DNA of 42,318 bases. Source: Acetobacteraceae bacterium. GTDB lineage: Bacteria; Pseudomonadota; Alphaproteobacteria; Acetobacterales; Acetobacteraceae. Positions within the stretch are counted from its first letter, which is position 1. Each line of letters opens with the position of its first letter. Made by a program: the position numbers and the translations under genes. The DNA lies in assembly GCA_019750475.1 (NCBI GenBank), contig JAIEOO010000146.1, forward strand, positions 1 through 42,318. Reading direction: 5' to 3'. The notes beneath the pieces are model-generated. The model saw only the letters and a list, made by a program, of their open reading frames with translations, was not told where the DNA came from and did not search any database. Shown piece after piece: positions 25,117-33,734 of the stretch.

Positions 25117-25506
25117 ATGCGGGTGCTGGGCCTCGGCTTCGCCCTGCGCGCGGCATGGCGGCGGCCCTCACCTGCCCGGCCACGCTGACCGCGCGGCACC
25201 CGGGTTCGAGCTGGCGGGCCCGGTGCCCGCGGGGCTGGCCGGGCTGACGACGGGACCGCTCATCGGCGGGCCGCCCGGCAACGAGGCGGAACGGGCGCCC
25301 TCTGTCCTGGCGCCCGCCCGACCGCGCGGAGCGGCGCGGCCCCGGCGCGCGGCGCAACGAAGGGCAGGCGCGGGGCGGATGGCTGATGGCCTGCCGCCAC
25401 GCCGGCACCGAGAGCGACCTGCGCGCGGCCCTGCCCGAGGGCCTGTGGCGCCGCGTGATGACGCGCGGCAGCGGACGCCTCGCCTTCGACCGCAGCCGAG
25501 GCCGCG
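25117..25506 (+). pseudogene. Decayed gene for a small secreted protein (STY0301-like)
   Basis: Between the protease and the MFS gene, coherent protein fragments occur in three different frames in the right order. A start MRVLGLGFALRA (ATG 25117) resembles a signal peptide. ALTCPATLTARHPG follows near 25180, then FELAGPVPAGLAGLTTGPLI near 25205-25265. Finally there is WLMACRHAGTESDLRAALPE (25380-25440). The last piece, with its W-L-x-C-x-Y/H-AGT pattern and ALPEGL, resembles the C-terminal half of STY0301-type small periplasmic proteins. At least two frameshifts would be needed to join the parts, so I read it as a pseudogene or a sequencing-error-damaged gene. The family assignment is from memory and tentative. 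Confidence 0.45.
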
Positions 25507-26754
25507 TCAGGCGGCGACGGCCGGAACGGCGCAGGCCGGGCTGTCCTTCGTCTCCGGCATCAGCCCCCAGAACAGCAGGCCACCCAGCGCGGCCGAGCCC
25601 GCCAGCATGAGGAAGGCGACGTCGTAGCCGGCCGAGACCACGACCATGCCGGCGACCGCGCCGCTCAGGATGCCGCCGGTGCCGTGGATCGTGCCGACCG
25701 CGCCCTGCGCCGCCGCGAAATGGCCCGTTCCGCGTGTCAGGTCGGCGATGACGACGGGGTAGAGGGCGCCGATCAGCCCCGCCCCGATGCCATCGAGCAA
25801 CTGCACGGCGATCAGCCAGGGCGCCTCGTGCGACCAGGTGTAGAGCCAGCCGCGCAGGGCGAGGGCCGCGAAGGCGAGCAGCAGGAGCGGCCTGCGTCCC
25901 CAGCCATCCGCCTTGCGGCTCGCGAGCCACGCCATGGGCACCATGGTCGCCTGCGCGGCGATGGCGCAGGCCGCGGTGAAGGCGAGGCCCTGCCCGGCAT
26001 TCTGCCGCGCGAGAAGCTGCGCGACGAGACCGAGCATCGCCCCGTTGGCGAAGTGGAACAGCGCGCCGCACAGCGCGAAGACGAGGAGCGGCCTGGAGCC
26101 GGCCAGCACCTGCCAGGGCGACGGACAGGGCCCCGCCCCGGGCTCCAGCCCGCGCGCGGCGTCCAGGTCGATCGCCGCGCGCGGGATGGCGAAGGACGCG
26201 GCCGCGCTGGCCAGTCCCGTCGCCGCCATCAGCCAGAACAGCAGCGGCGGCCCGAAGGCGCCCGCCCCGAGCAGGATGATCAGGTTGATCCCGGCATTGC
26301 CGAGGTGGAACAGGGCCTCGTTGCGCCCGGCCCGCCGCGCGAACCGCGCCTGCCGGACCACCCCGAGCGAGATGGCGGCCAGCGCCGGCGTGATCATGCA
26401 GCCGGCGAGCGAACCGACGACGCCGGCGAGCGCGACCGGCCAGAAGCGCGGCGCGAGCGGAATGGCGAGGCACGCGGCCGTCACCACCAGCACGCAGACG
26501 GCGAGCAGGGCGCGCTTGGCCCGGACCCAATCCACGAAGGCGCCCAGCGGCGCCTGGGCCAGCAGGCCGGACAAGCCGCCGAGCGAGAGGGCGAGGCCGA
26601 TCCCGGCCTCGTCCCAGCCATGCTCCGTCAGGAGATAGACGCCGAGATAGGCGCCGAGGCCGTAGCGCACATCGGACAGCAGGATGGAGAGCCAGTCGAG
26701 CGCGCGTTCGGCGCGCCGTCTCAGCCCTGCGTCGCTGCCATCCGCCGGCGTCAC
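25507..26754 (-). CDS. MFS transporter
   Basis: 415 residues with about 12 hydrophobic segments and a central hydrophilic loop (near 200-215). MFS features include an N-terminal helix with RYGLGAYLGVYLL, LGAFVDWVRAKRALL as the cytoplasmic loop 2-3 motif (G-x3-D-x2-R-x-K/R), and RKADGWGRRPLLLL as the matching loop in the second half. The start is GTG 26754, which overlaps the stop of the upstream glycosidase gene by 4 bp (GTGA); sequence upstream in the same frame is not transporter-like. Coupling to a GH1-like enzyme suggests transport of a sugar or glycoside, but no substrate motif is visible. Confidence 0.9.
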   Translation of the reverse strand: MTPADGSDAGLRRRAERALDWLSILLSDVRYGLGAYLGVYLLTEHGWDEAGIGLALSLGGLSGLLAQAPLGAFVDWVRAKRALLAVCVLVVTAACLAIPLAPRFWPVALAGVVGSLAGCMITPALAAISLGVVRQARFARRAGRNEALFHLGNAGINLIILLGAGAFGPPLLFWLMAATGLASAAASFAIPRAAIDLDAARGLEPGAGPCPSPWQVLAGSRPLLVFALCGALFHFANGAMLGLVAQLLARQNAGQGLAFTAACAIAAQATMVPMAWLASRKADGWGRRPLLLLAFAALALRGWLYTWSHEAPWLIAVQLLDGIGAGLIGALYPVVIADLTRGTGHFAAAQGAVGTIHGTGGILSGAVAGMVVVSAGYDVAFLMLAGSAALGGLLFWGLMPETKDSPACAVPAVAA

Positions 26755-28070
26755 CGCCAGTCCACGTCGCGGAGGAAGGCGTGGATCCGATCCTCCCGCC
26801 GCCACCAGCCCGGCTGGTGCAGCCATTCGTGCTCGTGGCGGCCCCGCTTCGCCAGCGATTCCACCGCGTCGGCCAGCGGCGTGCGCCGGGGCGCGTCGCC
26901 CCGCACGTCGAAGGTGCCGGGTTCGTAGCGGTCCCGGCGCGCGGCCAGCAGGCTGCACCAATCCACCGCGCCGAGCATGGACCAGACGGTGACGCCGCGC
27001 AGGTCGCAGCCTTCCCGCTGGAGCTGCCGGGCCGCGTCATGCGCCTCGCAGAGCCAACGCACCTGTTCGTCCGGCGTGCAGCCGAGATGCGCCTCGGTCA
27101 CCGCCATCGGCACGCCCGGATAGCGCTGCCACGCTTCGCGCAGCCGCGGCAGCCAGCCGGTCGTCCCCTCGGGCATGGGCACCCGGACGGCCTCGGTGTC
27201 GACATACCGCTCGTCGCCGCCTTGCAGCGCGTCGGGGTACAGGTGCTTGCGGTGATCAAGCCAACGCTCGCTGGTAGCGTAATGGTTGAGCCCCAGCATG
27301 AGCGGCACGGCGTCGCCGACCAGGTAATCGTCGAGCTCCGCCTCCGGCACGGCGGCCGCCAGCAGGCGGGCCCGCCAGGGATGGGCGCCGTCCACGCGGC
27401 CGAGCAGCAGGTCGAAGGAGAGCCACCGCCAGCCATTCTCGTAGTCCACCGCCTCCTGCACGTCGGGCGTGCCGAAGGTGCGGCCGAGATCCTCTGTCTG
27501 CATCAGCATGGCGCCCGGGTTCACCTTCCGGATCTCCCGCATGGCGAGCAGCACGCCGCGGCACTCGTGGTGCAGCATGCGGAGGAAGTCGCGCTCGCTC
27601 GCCCTGTGCGGCGACCAGACGGCGTAGAGGCCGGAGAAGCGCGCGGTCGTCACCGGCTCGTTCACCGGCGTCCACATGTTCACCCAGGGGTAACGCCGCG
27701 CCACCCGCGCCGCATAGGCCGCGAGCTTCTCCGGGAAGGCGGGGTCCGACAGGCAGGTGTAGGCCGGGCCGCTGCCGTGATGCAGGAGGCCCAGGATCGG
27801 CCGGATGCCGAGGCGCCGCAGTTCCGCCAGGCGCTCGTCATGCCAGGCCCAGTCCAGCTCGTCCGGCTGATCGGGCGCCACGCGCTCCCACCCCACGGGA
27901 TAGCGCAGGGTGCGGATGCCGAGATCGGCCACCCGCTCGAGGTCGCAGATGCGATCCGTGTGCCCGGTATCCTGGAACTGGTCCCGCATGGTCCCGTTCA
28001 CGCGGACGACGGTGCATTCGAGGCCGCCCCAAAGCTCCGGCGACGGCCTAGACAATATGCTTCCGTCCAT
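26751..28070 (-). CDS. Family 1-like glycoside hydrolase
   Basis: 439 residues of GH1/clan A type. Acid/base Glu138 sits in the classic WTPVNEP and the probable nucleophile is Glu326 in MAVTEAHLG, where standard beta-glucosidases have TENG. GLNHY, preceding it, and WTPVNEP fix the (beta/alpha)8 barrel. The N-terminus MDGSILSRPSPELWGGLECT lacks a signal peptide, so the enzyme is cytosolic. From memory, this branch is often found fused to an RfbD-like sugar-nucleotide reductase; here it stands alone. ATG 28070 follows an AGGGTGA element; the frame can be extended to TTG 28085. It probably shares an operon with the MFS gene. Confidence 0.85.
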   Translation of the reverse strand: MDGSILSRPSPELWGGLECTVVRVNGTMRDQFQDTGHTDRICDLERVADLGIRTLRYPVGWERVAPDQPDELDWAWHDERLAELRRLGIRPILGLLHHGSGPAYTCLSDPAFPEKLAAYAARVARRYPWVNMWTPVNEPVTTARFSGLYAVWSPHRASERDFLRMLHHECRGVLLAMREIRKVNPGAMLMQTEDLGRTFGTPDVQEAVDYENGWRWLSFDLLLGRVDGAHPWRARLLAAAVPEAELDDYLVGDAVPLMLGLNHYATSERWLDHRKHLYPDALQGGDERYVDTEAVRVPMPEGTTGWLPRLREAWQRYPGVPMAVTEAHLGCTPDEQVRWLCEAHDAARQLQREGCDLRGVTVWSMLGAVDWCSLLAARRDRYEPGTFDVRGDAPRRTPLADAVESLAKRGRHEHEWLHQPGWWRREDRIHAFLRDVDWR

Positions 28071-28336
28071 GTTCACCCTGCCCAACTACAGATCCACACA
28101 AACTCGAAGCTGGCCTTGCGCAATTCTTCGAGCAGCGGGGTGGCGAACGCTCCTGCACACAAGGGGTTGAACAAAATAAGGCATGGCTGCCCCGAATTTC
28201 AGGGTCAGACGCGTCGCTCCCGGCGCGTTCACGGGCTCACCCGTCCGACAAAATTTCACCAGCGTACCAACCGCCGGTTGGTGGACACCGGTGTCCCGCA
28301 TGCAACCCTCGGGGCGCGCCTCGGGGGATCATCCGC
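28071..28336. other. 266-bp divergent intergenic region, relatively AT-rich
   Basis: It separates the glycosidase operon (minus) from the FG-GAP/RTX gene (plus). It contains AT-richer patches such as aacaaaataagg and acaaaatttc that are unlike the rest of the window, and two abutting inverted repeats (listed separately). I could not assign a convincing -35/-10 pair on either strand, though promoters for both directions must lie here. Confidence 0.5.
28266..28296. repeat. Two abutting perfect inverted repeats upstream of the FG-GAP/RTX gene
   Basis: ACCAACC-GCC-GGTTGGT occupies 28266-28282 and is followed without a gap by the palindrome GGACACCGGTGTCC at 28283-28296. They end 40 bp before the ATG at 28337. 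They could be adjacent operators for dimeric regulators, or two hairpins in the mRNA leader. Confidence 0.7.
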
Positions 28337-31300
28337 ATGTCCGGCACCGCCGCCTTCGCATCGAGCCTCAACCTCTCAACCGGGCTGACGGCGACGACCG
28401 GCTTCCGGATCAGCGGCACGAGCGGCAGCCAGGCCTGGATCAACGGCGCGGCCGGTGACGTCAACGGCGACGGCTTCGACGACCTCCTCGCCGCAGCGCC
28501 GTACATGTCCCAAGGCGGCGGGTTCGGCGCCGCCATGCTGGTCGCCGGTCGCGCCGGTGGCTGGTCCGACATCGCCTTCGGTTCGACGCCCGCTCCGCCG
28601 GCCGTCGCCGACCTCACCGGGCAGAATGAACGCTTCGGCGTGGACGTCGCCGGGGTCGGGGACGTCAACGGCGACGGCCTCGCCGATTTCGTCGTGGGCG
28701 AGAGCTTCGCCGGCATCGGCGGCGTGTTCCGCAGCGGCGCCGCCTATCTGGTGTTCGGCACCGCGGCCGGCCTCGGCGACACCAGCCTGTCGGGCCTGAC
28801 CGCCGCCACGGGCGGCATCGCGATCTACGGCGCCAATCAGAACTCCTTCGGCGTCCAGGTCGAGGGGCTGGGCGATGTCAACGGCGACGGCTTCGCCGAC
28901 ATCGGCGTGGTCGCCGCATCTGGGGTCACGCGCATCGTGCTCGGCAAGGCCGGCGGCGCGAACAACGCGAACTGGTCCAACATCAACCTGGCCGCCGCCA
29001 ACGCCGCGACGGCGCCCCTGGTCAACAGCGCGAGCATCGCCCCGGCCGGAGACCTGAACGGGGATGGCTACGCCGACTTCGCCTGGGCGACCCCGAGCGC
29101 GACGGTCGGCGCCAATGCCACGGCGGGCGTCGTCACCGTGGCCTTCGGAGGGGCCAATCTCGGCAACGTGGATTTCTCCGGCGGCGTTCCCCAGGGCCAG
29201 GGCTTCCGGATCCTCGGCGCGACCGCGAACCGCTACGTCGGCAACGGCCTCGCCAATGCGGGGGATGTGAACGGGGACGGGCTGACGGATCTGCTGGTGG
29301 GAAGCAATGGGGCCGCCTTCCTCCTGTTCGGCCGCGCCGGCGGTTGGACCGACATCGACCTTGGCAGCCTGACCCCCAGCCAGGGCATCTCCATCTCCGG
29401 CACCGTGGCGCAGAGCTACACGGAAGGCTTCGGTGCCTACGCCGCCGGGGCCGGTGACGTGAACGGCGACGGCTTCGACGACGTCCTGGTCGCCAATCCC
29501 CAGTCCAACCAGCTGTTGCTTTTCCTGGGCCGCGCGTCCGGTTGGACGAACATCAACTTCAACACGACCCCATCGGCCGCAGCCTCCGTGTTCACCGGCG
29601 GGAACAGCGCGAACTCGCTCGGCATCGCCGGCTCCTTCGGCGCCGCGGGCGACGTCAACGGCGACGGTTTCGGCGACCTTCGGATGGGCGCCTATGCGGG
29701 GATCGCGGGCGCGACCTTCACCCTGTTCTCCCAGGCCACGGGCACCATCCGCGGCACGGGCACGACGCTCGCCGACAGCATCCATGGCGGCGCCGGCAAC
29801 GACAGCCTGTTCGGCTACGGCCAGAACGACACCTTGCAGGGCCAGGGCGGCGACGACACGGTCGAAGGCGGGGCCGGCAACGACTCCCTCGACGGCGGCG
29901 CGGGCAACGACACGTTGAGCTACGCCGGCGCCGCGGCCGGCGTCACCGTCTCCCTCGCCGTCGGCAACGCGCAGAACACGGGCGGCGCCGGCACCGACAT
30001 CGCGACGAATTTCGAGAATCTGCTGGGCTCGGCCTTCAACGACACGCTGACCGGCCATGACGGCGCCAACACCATCGAGGGCGGCGGCGGCAACGACCTG
30101 CTGGCCGGCGGCCAGGGCATCGACACGGTGAGCTACGCCGGCGCCGGCGCCGGGGTCACCGTCTCGCTCGACATGGCCCAGGCCCAGAACACCGGCGGGG
30201 CCGGGACCGACACGCTCACGGCGTTCGAGAACCTGTTCGGCTCGCTGTTCCATGACACGCTGCTCGGCGGCATCGGCGACAACACGCTGTTCGGCGACGC
30301 GGGCAACGACACGCTGTTCGGCGGGCTCGGCGATGATTCGCTCAACGGCGGCAAGGGCCTCGACACCGCGACCTTCGCCCAGTCGCGCGCCAGCTTCACC
30401 CTCACGAAGCGCATTACGGAAGGCTGGACGATCAGCGGCCCGCCGGGGACGGACACGCTGAGCTCGATCGAGCGCCTGGCCTTCAGCGACCAGACCATCA
30501 CCATCGGCCCCGCGCGGACCGAGGACATGGCCGGGCGCGGCTTCGGCGACGTGCTGTTCCAGAGCATCGCGGGCGGCTGGCTCTATCGCTGGGAGATGAG
30601 CGGCGCGGGGCGCGGCGCCGAGGCGGCGCTGGGCGGGCCCGGCAACAGCTGGGCCGTCGCCGGCAAGGGCGACTTCAACGGGGATGCCAAGGCCGACCTG
30701 CTCTGGCGCAACGGCGCGACCGGGCAGTTCTACGTCTGGCTGATGGACGGCACCTCGCGCATCGGCGAGGGCAGCGCGGGCACGCTGGCCGCCGGCCAGA
30801 GCGTGGCCGGCGTGGGCGATACCGACGGCGACGGTCGCGCCGACATCCTGCTCCGCGGCGCCGACGGGTCCTGGGCGGTGCAGCGGATGGACGGCACGGG
30901 CACGCTGGGCACGTCGGGCGGGACGCTGGACACGGCGTGGAGCATCGCCGCGGTGGCCGACTTCAACGGCGACCTCCGGGCCGACGTGCTGTGGCGCAAC
31001 GGCACGACCGGGCAGCTCTACCTCTGGCAGATGAACGGCACGACGGTGTCGTCCCAGGGCAGCTACGCGACGCCGGGCGCGGATTTCGCCGTCGCCGGCA
31101 CCGGGGATTTCGACGGCGACGGCCGCGCCGACGTGCTGATCAAGCACGGCACCGGCAACTGGTTCTGGGGCTACATCACGAGCGCCGCCACGACCTCCGC
31201 CGGCAGCGGCGGGTGGATGGGCGCCGAGGGCGGCGGCTACACCCTCGCGAAGGTCGCCGACTACACGGGCGACGACCAGGCGGACCTTCTCTTCTTCGAA

Positions 31301-31399
31301 GCGACCAACGGCTACCTCTGGCTCCAGGGCATGAACGGGCTGAGCATCGCGGCGGCCGGTGGCGCCGGCGTCGCCGGCAGCGGGTTCTCGATCCTGTAG
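28337..31399 (+). CDS. Large FG-GAP repeat / RTX calcium-binding protein, probably type I-secreted
   Basis: 1020 residues with no signal peptide. Residues about 1-480 hold seven FG-GAP units, each with a DVNGDGxxD-type calcium loop (at about 39, 108, 178, 238, 309, 373, 438), enough for one seven-bladed propeller. Residues about 480-690 hold RTX nonapeptides (GGAGNDSLFG, GGAGNDTL, GGLGDDSLNGG). A 71-residue unit containing SYAGAGAGVTVSLDMAQAQN occurs twice (starting near 29909 and 30122). Residues about 730-1020 hold five units of the type GDFNGDAKADLLWRNG followed by a W/M-containing strand, probably a second propeller. RTX proteins leave by type I secretion and fold on meeting Ca2+. No ABC/MFP secretion genes are in this window. 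The function could be adhesion or surface binding. Confidence 0.9.
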   Translation: MSGTAAFASSLNLSTGLTATTGFRISGTSGSQAWINGAAGDVNGDGFDDLLAAAPYMSQGGGFGAAMLVAGRAGGWSDIAFGSTPAPPAVADLTGQNERFGVDVAGVGDVNGDGLADFVVGESFAGIGGVFRSGAAYLVFGTAAGLGDTSLSGLTAATGGIAIYGANQNSFGVQVEGLGDVNGDGFADIGVVAASGVTRIVLGKAGGANNANWSNINLAAANAATAPLVNSASIAPAGDLNGDGYADFAWATPSATVGANATAGVVTVAFGGANLGNVDFSGGVPQGQGFRILGATANRYVGNGLANAGDVNGDGLTDLLVGSNGAAFLLFGRAGGWTDIDLGSLTPSQGISISGTVAQSYTEGFGAYAAGAGDVNGDGFDDVLVANPQSNQLLLFLGRASGWTNINFNTTPSAAASVFTGGNSANSLGIAGSFGAAGDVNGDGFGDLRMGAYAGIAGATFTLFSQATGTIRGTGTTLADSIHGGAGNDSLFGYGQNDTLQGQGGDDTVEGGAGNDSLDGGAGNDTLSYAGAAAGVTVSLAVGNAQNTGGAGTDIATNFENLLGSAFNDTLTGHDGANTIEGGGGNDLLAGGQGIDTVSYAGAGAGVTVSLDMAQAQNTGGAGTDTLTAFENLFGSLFHDTLLGGIGDNTLFGDAGNDTLFGGLGDDSLNGGKGLDTATFAQSRASFTLTKRITEGWTISGPPGTDTLSSIERLAFSDQTITIGPARTEDMAGRGFGDVLFQSIAGGWLYRWEMSGAGRGAEAALGGPGNSWAVAGKGDFNGDAKADLLWRNGATGQFYVWLMDGTSRIGEGSAGTLAAGQSVAGVGDTDGDGRADILLRGADGSWAVQRMDGTGTLGTSGGTLDTAWSIAAVADFNGDLRADVLWRNGTTGQLYLWQMNGTTVSSQGSYATPGADFAVAGTGDFDGDGRADVLIKHGTGNWFWGYITSAATTSAGSGGWMGAEGGGYTLAKVADYTGDDQADLLFFEATNGYLWLQGMNGLSIAAAGGAGVAGSGFSIL

Positions 31400-31402
31400 C
31401 GG

Positions 31403-31759
31403 TCAGGAGGTGGCGAGCAGCACGACGCCCGTCGCGATGAACAGGATCGCCGCCACCTTCTGCGCCCCCAGCGGCTCGCGGAAGAACCACCAGCCGATGA
31501 GCGCGATGGCGACGTAGCTCGCCGCCGTGCAGGGCAGCGCCACGCTCATCGGGATGCGCCGCAGCGCCAGGATGTAGAGGAAGGCGCTTGATCCGTAGCA
31601 GGCGAGGCCGAGCAGCGTCGGCCAGCGCAGCACCTGGGCGACGAAGCCGCCCACGCCCGGCGCGGCGCCGGCCAGGCCCTCCGCCCCCATCTTCAGCAGC
31701 ACTTGGCCGACGAGCGACGCGCAGATCGCCGCGGCCAGCGCGCCCCAGTAGAGGCTCAC
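31403..31759 (-). CDS. Small EamA/SMR-fold membrane protein, ArnE-like flippase subunit
   Basis: 118 residues with four hydrophobic helices. It starts VSLYWGALAAAICASLVGQV and ends GAQKVAAILFIATGVVLLAT. The motif FFREPLGAQK is typical of EamA half-transporters such as ArnE/ArnF, which flip undecaprenyl-phosphate-linked sugar to the periplasmic face. GTG 31759 overlaps the stop of the glycosyltransferase gene by 4 bp (GTGA), supporting both the start and joint work. ArnE and ArnF normally form a pair; only one such gene is present, so a homodimer is possible. It ends just 3 bp from the FG-GAP/RTX gene, which converges on it. Confidence 0.85.
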   Translation of the reverse strand: MSLYWGALAAAICASLVGQVLLKMGAEGLAGAAPGVGGFVAQVLRWPTLLGLACYGSSAFLYILALRRIPMSVALPCTAASYVAIALIGWWFFREPLGAQKVAAILFIATGVVLLATS

Positions 31760-32724
31760 GCTTCCTCCGGCGCGCGCACCGCGTCGCGCGGGGCGACGCG
31801 CTCGCGCACCACGCCCTGGGGCTTGCCGTTCGCGGAGAGGAAGGCGCGGCCGACATACTCGCCCACGATGCCGAGCATCATGAACTGCACCCCCGCGATC
31901 AGCAGGGTGAGCGTCATGGTCGAGGCCCAGCCGGAGGGCGTGAAGAAGAACAGCGCCTCGATCACGACGACGAGCGCGGCGAGGAAGCCGATGCCCGCCA
32001 TGGCGGCGCCCGCGAAGATCGCGAAGCGCAGCGGCAGCACGGAGAAGTTGGTGGCGAGGTTGAGCCACAGCCGCACCAGGCGCCGGAGGTTGTAGTTCGA
32101 CCGCCCCTCGGCCCGCGGGTAATGCGCGACCTCGATCGAGGAGATGCGCTGCGTCACCTGCATGATCAGCCCATCGATGTAGGGATAGGGGCCGGAATAC
32201 CGCGTCACCTCCCGCGCGACGAGGGCCGACATGCAGCGGAAGGACGAGAGGTAGAGCCCCTTCGGCTTGTCGAGCAGCAGGTCCGCCACCTTGTTGGCGA
32301 AGCGGCTGCCGAGGTTGCGCCAGCCCTCGTGCTCCTTCTTGGCGTAGCGCGTGTAGACCACGTCCCACCCGCCGAGGCGCGCGTGATCGTAGAGGCGCAG
32401 CACCTCCTCCGGCGGGTTCTGGAGGTCGTCGTCCATCGTGATGATGTAGGCCCCGCGCGCGTGGCGCAGCCCGGTCATCACCGCGTTGTGCTCGCCGAAA
32501 TTGCGCGCGTGCTCCAGGTAGGTCAGCGGGACCGTGGCACTCGCGGCCAGCGCGCGGCAGACATCGCCGCTCTCGTCCGGGCTGCCGTCGTTCACCAGCA
32601 CGATCTCGATGCCGCCCGCGGGCTTCAGCGCCGACAGCGCCTCCACCAGGCGGCCGACGGTCGCCGCGCCGCGATACACCGGCACGACGATGGAGAGGCC
32701 GACGGGGTGGTTCTCGTTGTTCAT
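31756..32724 (-). CDS. Family 2 glycosyltransferase, polyprenyl-phosphate sugar transferase (ArnC/DPM1-like)
   Basis: 322 residues. GT-A domain start LSIVVPVYRGAATVGRLVEA, nucleotide-binding VNDGSPDES, and the metal motif MDDDLQNPPEEV. Two C-terminal membrane helices (about 233-258 and 268-292) end before a charged tail, the layout of ArnC, GtrB and related enzymes that put a sugar on undecaprenyl phosphate at the cytoplasmic face. Middle gene of a three-gene minus-strand unit: the methyltransferase stops 21 bp upstream and the ArnE-like gene overlaps downstream. The natural reading is synthesis and flipping of a lipid-linked sugar for lipid A, O-antigen or a glycan decoration. The sugar is unknown. 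Confidence 0.92.
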   Translation of the reverse strand: MNNENHPVGLSIVVPVYRGAATVGRLVEALSALKPAGGIEIVLVNDGSPDESGDVCRALAASATVPLTYLEHARNFGEHNAVMTGLRHARGAYIITMDDDLQNPPEEVLRLYDHARLGGWDVVYTRYAKKEHEGWRNLGSRFANKVADLLLDKPKGLYLSSFRCMSALVAREVTRYSGPYPYIDGLIMQVTQRISSIEVAHYPRAEGRSNYNLRRLVRLWLNLATNFSVLPLRFAIFAGAAMAGIGFLAALVVVIEALFFFTPSGWASTMTLTLLIAGVQFMMLGIVGEYVGRAFLSANGKPQGVVRERVAPRDAVRAPEEA

Positions 32725-32745
32725 GGGCGTGCCTTCCAGGGGGCG

Positions 32746-33477
32746 TCAGGGGCGCGTGGCGGTGGCGAGGAGCGAGCCGCCGGCGGGGAAGCGGAGACCG
32801 GCCGAGATCAGCCGGGCCTCGACCCGGGTCGCGGCGTGCAGCGCGGCGTCGAGCCAGGGCGGGAATTCCTGCACGTCGGAGGCGGCGTCGTCCTTCCGGG
32901 CGAGGACCTTCCGCTGCACCAGCATGAGCGGCAGCAGCAGGCTGTTCCAGTGCCGCGCCTCCACCGCCTCGAACCCCGCCTGGCCGAGCAGGGCGGCGGC
33001 GCCGCGCCGGTCGAAGCGGCGCGCGGTGTGGACCCGGATGTCATGGGCGGAGCGCAGCCATTCATGGGCCGGCAGGTTCAGCAGCAGCCGCCCCCCCGGC
33101 TTGAGCACCCGGTGCAGCTCGGCCAGCGCCTCGGCCGGCTCCACCGCGCGGTGGCACAGCACGTCGAGCGAGACGACGGCGTCGAAGCGCCGGTCGGGGA
33201 AGGGCAGCGCGTTGATCGTGCCGCTCGTCACCTGGGCGCGCGCCTTGTTCGCGGCGCGGCGCGCGGCCTCGGGGAAGTATTCGAGACCGGCGAGATGCGC
33301 GGCCGGGAAGGCCCGGCGCAGCTTCAGCAGGAAGCCGCCCGTCCCGCAGCCGGCATCGAGGATGGCGGCATCCGCCGGCAGGCCGTCGAGCGCCCGCAGC
33401 GCGTGGGCGTGCATCGCACGGTACCACCACATGCGGTCCTCGACGGCGTCCATCTTGTCGTATTCGGCGTGTTCCAC
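32746..33477 (-). CDS. Class I SAM-dependent methyltransferase
   Basis: 243 residues. The SAM-binding motif I AILDAGCGTGGFLLKL is at about 38-53, followed by LEYFPEA, then DAVVSLDVLCH (motif II region) and RVLKPGGRLLLNLPA (motif III). The N-terminus VEHAEYDKMDAVEDRMWWYR, with the EDxxWWYR signature, is common among methyltransferases in polysaccharide and polyprenyl-linked glycan clusters. This supports GTG 33477 over the internal ATG 33453. It leads the operon with the GT2 and ArnE-like genes, so its acceptor is probably a sugar or lipid-linked intermediate (inference). The 257 bp to the divergent hydratase gene hold no recognised element. Confidence 0.88.
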   Translation of the reverse strand: MEHAEYDKMDAVEDRMWWYRAMHAHALRALDGLPADAAILDAGCGTGGFLLKLRRAFPAAHLAGLEYFPEAARRAANKARAQVTSGTINALPFPDRRFDAVVSLDVLCHRAVEPAEALAELHRVLKPGGRLLLNLPAHEWLRSAHDIRVHTARRFDRRGAAALLGQAGFEAVEARHWNSLLLPLMLVQRKVLARKDDAASDVQEFPPWLDAALHAATRVEARLISAGLRFPAGGSLLATATRP

Positions 33478-33734
33478 GCCCCGGTTCTGGCCGCGCCGGG
33501 CGGCGGGGGCAAGGCGGAATCGGGGCGGATGCGAGGCAGCATCCGGCGCCGCCGAAGGTCCGCCTCCGCGGCGCTGCCGCGTCTCGCCCCGCGGATCCGC
33601 CGGATGTGCCGTCGGCCGCACCGCCAAGTATCCGCTTGGCGGCTCGCTCCGCCGCAGGGCAGGGCTGCCGCGTCCCGGGTTGCCCGGGCGGCGCCGCTGC
33701 GGGAAGGATGCCCGCCTGAGGAGACCCTGCCCGC

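Noticed and set aside
29400-30400. Reading the RTX region as a haemolysin toxin
   Set aside because: RTX repeats show calcium binding and probable type I secretion only; no acylation sites, pore-forming helices or activating acyltransferase gene are visible.
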